Of a stretch of DNA of 64,000 nucleotides, positions 46,401 through 64,000 are shown piece after piece (within the stretch, counting starts at the first letter, position 1; every line of letters begins with the position of its first letter). Origin of the DNA: Onchocerca volvulus (taxonomy: Eukaryota > Nematoda > Chromadorea > Rhabditida > Onchocercidae); assembly GCA_000499405.2 (NCBI GenBank), contig HG738139.1, forward strand, positions 2,460,976-2,524,975, read 5' to 3'. A program made the position numbers and the translations under genes. The notes beneath the pieces are model-generated. The model worked only from the letters and a program-made list of their open reading frames with translations, was not told the DNA's origin and made no database searches.

Positions 46401-46402
46401 AA
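40496..46402 (+). CDS. xpb-1: XPB/ERCC3, 3'-5' DNA translocase of TFIIH
   Basis: Opens DNA in transcription initiation and nucleotide excision repair as part of TFIIH. Fifteen exons in phase: 40496-40694, 41075-41283, 41645-41800, 42150-42308, 42750-42929, 43052-43188, 43272-43458, 43699-43903, 44070-44272, 44362-44505, 44932-45087, 45337-45501, 45589-45657, 45797-45955, 46274-46402; 818 residues (human 782). Damage-recognition domain ([25 protein letters not shown]), [14 protein letters not shown], Walker [16 protein letters not shown] at the exon 8/9 junction, [11 protein letters not shown] containing the RED motif, lobe 2 with [14 protein letters not shown] and [19 protein letters not shown], and the end [11 protein letters not shown]. 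The intron after HERRNDK starts with GC rather than GT. AATAAA at 46494-46499. A second ATG at 40562 ([12 protein letters not shown]) is a possible alternative start. Confidence 0.96.
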
Positions 46403-46802
46403 TTTTATTATTATTATTTGTGTACATAATGATTTTATAAAAATTCAACTTCCAAGAAATCAGTCACATGATGTTATGTTGTTGAAGTATTGCAATAAAT
46501 AGTTTCTACAATATTTGATGTCGCGTTATTTATTGTATCCTGCTTGATTTGGCTTCTAAAAATTTGAATTTTCAAATTTAAGCAGATATTTGAATTTACC
46601 ATAGTCAGGACAAAATTTTTACCTCAGCAAAAGATTGCGCTAGACATAACTATGATGTTACGGTAAGATAGAAGCTTTTTAAATCAAACAAATAACCCTA
46701 GAACAATAGTATATTTCAAGATCAGATACATCAGAGATATTATGACAAAGTTCTCTCTTTCTTTCTTATCACTTCTTTTGCTTATTTCCTTATTTCATTC
46801 AT
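46403..46802. other. Convergent spacer between XPB and JAZF1-like gene
   Basis: 400 bp with both 3' UTRs. Plus-strand AATAAA at 46494-46499 serves XPB. No frame or RNA gene seen. Confidence 0.5.
46494..46499 (+). promoter_or_regulatory. Poly(A) signal of XPB
   Basis: AATAAA 92 bases after the XPB stop codon. Confidence 0.6.
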
Positions 46803-49800
46803 CTAAACGCAAAAATCAGTGACCTGCGATGCATCCGGTCGAGAAGTGACTGCCGCTAGCGATTCACTTGTTTGTGGGCCATATGATGATAGAGCATTCA
46901 TGTTCCTGGTCATCATACCACTAGCTGTTGATATAAGCTTTGTTACACTATTAGGCTGAAATATCTAGTTTTAAATCAATTCAAGCTAAAAAACTAGTGA
47001 TGGTTCCAGCTGGGTAACATAATCGCACTTGTTGTTGACATAGATGTCCAGCAACTGGTGGAAGAGACGGTAAAGATTGTGTATTAATTCGAACTTGTGT
47101 TGTATTCTGAATATTTGTCGATGCCAAATAACTTGGTGGTATTGTTATATGTTCATCACCTTCTGTAGTTACCTGTAACTGATCAATTTTTGATAATTTT
47201 CACCTTGAAGAATATTTTCACTCGAATTGATTTAATTTTTATGGAACTTTCCCATCCCTCCTAATGTTTTTCTTTTTGCATTATGTGCAGGATATCAATT
47301 ACATTAATCTGGAATTAGAAATATTTCGATTGGAGAAATGCAAAGTGCGAATTAACCTGATAAAATCGCATTATTCTAAATCTTAAGTGTGCTATATTTC
47401 AAGAAAAATACAAAAGTTCGAACATATACATGAGTGGAAGTGGTCAATGATGGAATACTGTTCTGTGTTGTTGAGACAGAAACGGCTGAGGACAAAATTG
47501 GTGCTAAATTTGATGACAAAGCGGGATTTCCAGCTGCAATCTCAACATTTTCATTTGCATTAATTATCTGGGGAAATGGAATTCACGGATTCGGCGAAAG
47601 AGCAGCTTACCATTATTAATACGTTGATGTGATTGTTGTACATGGTTATTTAATCCAACAATGGTTTTATAACGCTTTGAACATTGGCTACATTTGTAAG
47701 GACGTAAACTGTAGATAATAAGAGTTTTAAGATTTATTCTGTTAAAATCAACTTAAGTGAAGGTTTAATTAGAGAATAAGTTGAATCTACGCTTAAATCT
47801 TTAAATTAAACTAAATTAAGCCAATTTAAGTAACTAAAAAATATTTCGGAGAATTTGGAAAATGAAAAATAAACTTTTTCATCAATTTTTCTAATATATA
47901 AGAAAAGATACTTTCTTTTTCAAAAAACAACAAACTTTGCATATTTACTGGATCCACCAGATTGTATCAATGGTGCAGCTTGCCCAGGAACCACGGCAGT
48001 TAAGTCGAATGATACAGCATTGTTTGTACTATTATCCTCAGTATAACCATGTACTTGACGCGCATGATAACGCGCTCCTTGCAAATTTTTATATCGTTTG
48101 TTACATCCTTCAACTGGGCATTTGTGCCGCCTTTCATCGGTCCTATATATTTCGAATAAATTTACGCGAAGTATGAAGAAAGAAATCCGAAGAAAATCGA
48201 AATTCTAACAAGGATAATAAATCCATTTACATTTTAGCAAAATAATTGAGTAAGGTTTTGATGTTAATTCTGTATAACGTATAAAGTATTCTATACTGAC
48301 CTCCACAAAAATATTATAGATTTTCCAAACCTTACATGAAAGGCTTCATTTAGAAGATACAATTACACAGAATGATATTAATTGATTAATCTTACCCTTG
48401 CTCATAGTCGTCACAATCCTCGTTTCTGTATGAATCATTCGGTTCTTCATCGTGTTGATCTGAAAAGCTGTGGATTAACTTCAAAAACAAAAAAAAAAAA
48501 AAAAAATTTAACTTCGAATTTCCGGGCTTTCATTTCTTGAAGAGAAAGATGCACTAGGATGAGTTTGATTGAATTTGTTTTTTATCAGTAATATTCAAGT
48601 TATATCTTATTAAAATTAAAATTTTCTTTTCAGACTTTATGAGAAGTTTTCAATATTAAATTTTAAATTTCCAAACATCATTGTTCAGAAAATCCTTTCC
48701 ATAACAAATAACATACCAAATGACAAAATAACAAAGTAGAATTTAGAAAACTACCAAAACGCGACTTGTCTCCAGTTTGTCCAAAGACACTCGCTCCAGC
48801 AACTGCAGCTGCCAATGTTTTTTTCCTGGAAAACCACGGAACTGGTCTAAAAGTAGTCATCATCTGTATCAAAACTAAAAAGATTATGCGACAGAGACAT
48901 GATCACTTGGTATGTCGGCAGAGCAAGTGATGGAGATGACAGGCCCAGAATAAAATGCAAATCAAGATAAAGAGGTCTGAATAATTTTCGCATTCTCACA
49001 ACCACTTCAGTAATGGAGATGTCATAAAATTAAAAGCTACAATTACAAACCTATAGTGACCGATCGCAAGCTTCACAGGTTCAGGACTGATCGGAATTGC
49101 TTTATTAGGGGGAAGTTTTGAGAACAATCTGAAAATATCATTGAAATTAGAAAAAATCGAATTTACCAAGAAAAAACCGGAAATTTTCACTTTTTTTTTC
49201 TAATCTTTTCGAACATACTAAATTAGTTCATTTTTTGAATTATTAAATTCCCTTGCAAAGGAAGCGATTTTAATCTAGTCAAAAAAGTTTAGAATTACAT
49301 TTGATTTCTAAAAATTACATTTATATGGAAAAATTATAATGGAAAAATATCATTGCTCGAATACTTGAATAAAAAGCTTACTTGCAAATAGCACTTATTG
49401 GGAAAACAGCAGTTAATGCTGCAGTTTTCAAAGGATCGTCATTCAACGCAGAATTTTTAGCGTTTTCTTCTTTTTTCTTCATTTCATCCTCGATTATAGC
49501 TATAATGAGTGTAGCGATGAAATTCAAAATCGATAAGTCAAGTCTCCAATGTGAATTCATTCGTTACTGTTTGTAGCAAATTAATAATAGTATATCAGTA
49601 TTATTTTTTAACAAGCACTTAGTATCACAACATTCTATTTAATGTGCAAATCAAGCTAGTATTTAAGGAGTTAGACAGCTAACTTCTTTGCTTCGAATAA
49701 AATGGAAATTAAAAGTTGCACATTTTATCTATCCTCCAAACAATGACTATGAAAGATACTGAGACACTATAGTTGGTTTGCTACAAAGGTTAAGATTTAT

Positions 49801-50122
49801 TACACTATTGGTTTTTAGCAATACTCGAGATATTCGAATTTTATTGTCCTTTATTTTTTTTCATTATAGCAGAAAAGAAAATCGCATCGGATAGAAACAT
49901 AGGAACATAAAAATTTTGGAGAAAAGAAATGATAACTTCAAATTTTTATAATTCTCTGAAATCATCCTAACTCTGACCAAATTTATCCAGAAAATAAATA
50001 AAATAAATTAAATTACGGATATGTGTCTCCTCAATGTGTTGCAGTAAATCATGAAGGTTTGCAAAGTAAAGTCCACAACCACTGAATTGACACATATTAA
50101 CATTTAGCAACGCTAATGCCAT
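46803..50122 (-). CDS. JAZF1/SFP1-like C2H2 zinc-finger protein
   Basis: Predicted nuclear factor; mammalian JAZF1 binds TR4 and NuA4/TIP60-type complexes. Ten exons in phase: 50122-50017, 49499-49382, 49128-49051, 48846-48755, 48459-48396, 48142-47936, 47708-47611, 47533-47430, 47172-47029, 46955-46803; 387 residues. Finger 1 near the N terminus (MCQFSGCGLYFANLHDLLQH then IEETH, C-x4-C-x12-H-x4-H), an acidic segment in exon 5, finger 2 (KCPVEGCNKRYKNLQGARYH, ARQVH) and finger 3 (KCSQCSKRYKTIVGLNNH, VQQSH). The NKRYKNLQG and KRYKTIVGL cores and the one-plus-two arrangement match JAZF1. The Ser/Thr-rich tail of exons 8-10 has no JAZF1 counterpart and adds about 130 residues; splice choices there are the least certain. 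ATG follows a TTTTTACAG acceptor by five bases. Confidence 0.85.
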
Positions 50123-51453
50123 CTTCCTGTAAAAAATTAAAAATAAAAATCACTTTTTCATCTTTTCTAATCATGAATTTAAATACTTGAACATCAAAAA
50201 TTTGGACTTTTTAGAACACGTAATCTTGTCTTCCAAAATTGAAATTTAAAAAAAAAAAAAGCAAAGAATCTACATTTTTTATTCAGAAATCTAATTCCAC
50301 TCTAATTTCACATATATGTAAATAAGGAAAACAGAATGAAGATACAATATTCTATTTAAACCTAACACTTCAAATGGAGCCTTCCTTCTTTTAAATCATT
50401 TACATATTACAAAGCCTTTCTCCTATAGTATATAAAATATTTTCTTTGCTTATGAAGAAGGCAACTGCCTTCTTCATTTAACCAGAACAATACTTTTATT
50501 ACTTTCCTGAATATTAATACTAGAATCTTTCCTTTTCTTCTCTAGTAATATTTTTCCTCTCATTCCATCTATCCCTGATATTATTCATTCATATCATTTA
50601 CTAATTATACAAGAATTATTCGAATATACAGTAGATTAAACCAGATATGACCAATCACTCGGGGCAAAAACCTCGATAACCGTTTTTAAGTAGCTGGTTG
50701 ACTCATCCATAGGATCGACTTCTTGATTTGTTAATTAGTTAATTAAGCTACCTATCCACCTATTCATAAATTCGTCTATTTAACGATCGACCAAGCGTCA
50801 AATATTGTCGATCATGCGTCAATATTATAAATCATATTCGCTCATAAATTGCTCTCAAGCGCGTAGCAGCAAAATAGCTATGTTCCATATTTCTTAGCTT
50901 CGTTTTTCCTCTTTTCCATACATTATTACACGTAGTTTTCTCCACTTACGCTTCATATTGACGTAAAAAAAGTCACGTAACAATAACATATGACCAATTC
51001 AAAATGGCAAAACCGAAAAACTCGGAATTCCGGAATGAAAAGACAACAACACATCAACAAATCAAATTAGCGCAATCTAATTGGAAGCTTTCAGCTGCAC
51101 CGAACAGCGTGATTCTTAAAACGCTCGATTGCTCATCATGTTGGAGAGGATACGGTATCGTTGTGGCCGCTTGTTCTTAGAGGTCAAACCGGGTTCACGG
51201 GAGTTCGGTTACGTGGGTGGTTGTGGGTATGGAGGTCGGCGGAAGTTTTCCGAAGGTTACGCTCAAGTTGAAACTGCAATTTAGTTCGTTTTTTTCTCGT
51301 ATATTTTGCACGAAATTTCTGCACTATTAAAGATAGAAAAGAGTTTGTCATACGGTAATGATTGAAAAAAAAGTTGTTGCAGGATTTCGGGGGGTTACGA
51401 AAATTAGCATGGAAATGCATGATGATTGTTAATTTGTTATCTGTTAATTAAAT
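50123..51453. other. Divergent promoter region between JAZF1-like gene and SRCAP-like gene
   Basis: 1.3 kb separating divergent starts. It contains a short duplicated phrase near 50793-50835 (GCGTCAA/ATATTGTCGATCAT and GCGTCAATATTATAAATCAT). The half next to the SRCAP-like start (about 51000-51420) is less AT-rich. Open frames on minus at 51184-51420 are not supported. Confidence 0.5.

Positions 51454-64000
<12,547 letters not shown>

Overview
This is AT-rich nuclear DNA of a nematode. Many short introns, T-rich TTTTCAG-type acceptors, compact terminal exons, possible trans-splice acceptors just before start codons, and a gene set with clear C. elegans-type counterparts (a cholecystokinin-type receptor, PAT-4/ILK, a PAN2-like protein, XPB, an SSL-1/SRCAP-type remodeller) all point that way. 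The protein divergence and AT-richness suggest a clade III (spirurid, perhaps filarial) worm, but the species cannot be fixed from sequence alone. All gene models below were built by hand from open frames, GT/AG sites, codon phase and remembered family alignments; exon phases close in every model.

Layout. 109-4129 (+): 3' two-thirds of a cholecystokinin/gastrin-type peptide GPCR whose 5' exons lie outside the window. 8243-4930 (-): DPH1, diphthamide biosynthesis. 9586-8812 (-): an intron-bearing histone H2A. 14781-11642 (-): a divergent seven-TM protein that resembles insect gustatory receptors. 20638-17054 (-): integrin-linked kinase (PAT-4 type). 20639-28331: a 7.7 kb gene-poor interval with a diverged ~480 bp direct repeat, GA/CT tracts, a 54 bp poly(A) run and a GC-richer island. 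28332-36928 (+): PAN2-like deadenylase subunit whose exonuclease domain has lost its catalytic residues. 38616-39797 (+): GTPBP10-type Obg GTPase. 40496-46402 (+): XPB/ERCC3 helicase of TFIIH. 50122-46803 (-): JAZF1-like C2H2 zinc-finger protein. 51454->64000 (+): SRCAP/EP400/SSL-1 chromatin remodeller, running off the right edge.

The right half is rich in nuclear nucleic-acid machinery (PAN2, XPB, JAZF1-like, SRCAP-like) and the left half in receptors and adhesion, but spacing gives no firm case for operons. No tRNA, rRNA, CRISPR or intact transposon was recognised. The strongest items for follow-up are the dead PAN2 exonuclease with an embedded CCCH finger, a 48 bp-arm hairpin just upstream of GTPBP10 that could be a small-RNA precursor or foldback element, a second hairpin inside a PAN2 intron, a GC-AG intron in XPB, and the Gr-like receptor.
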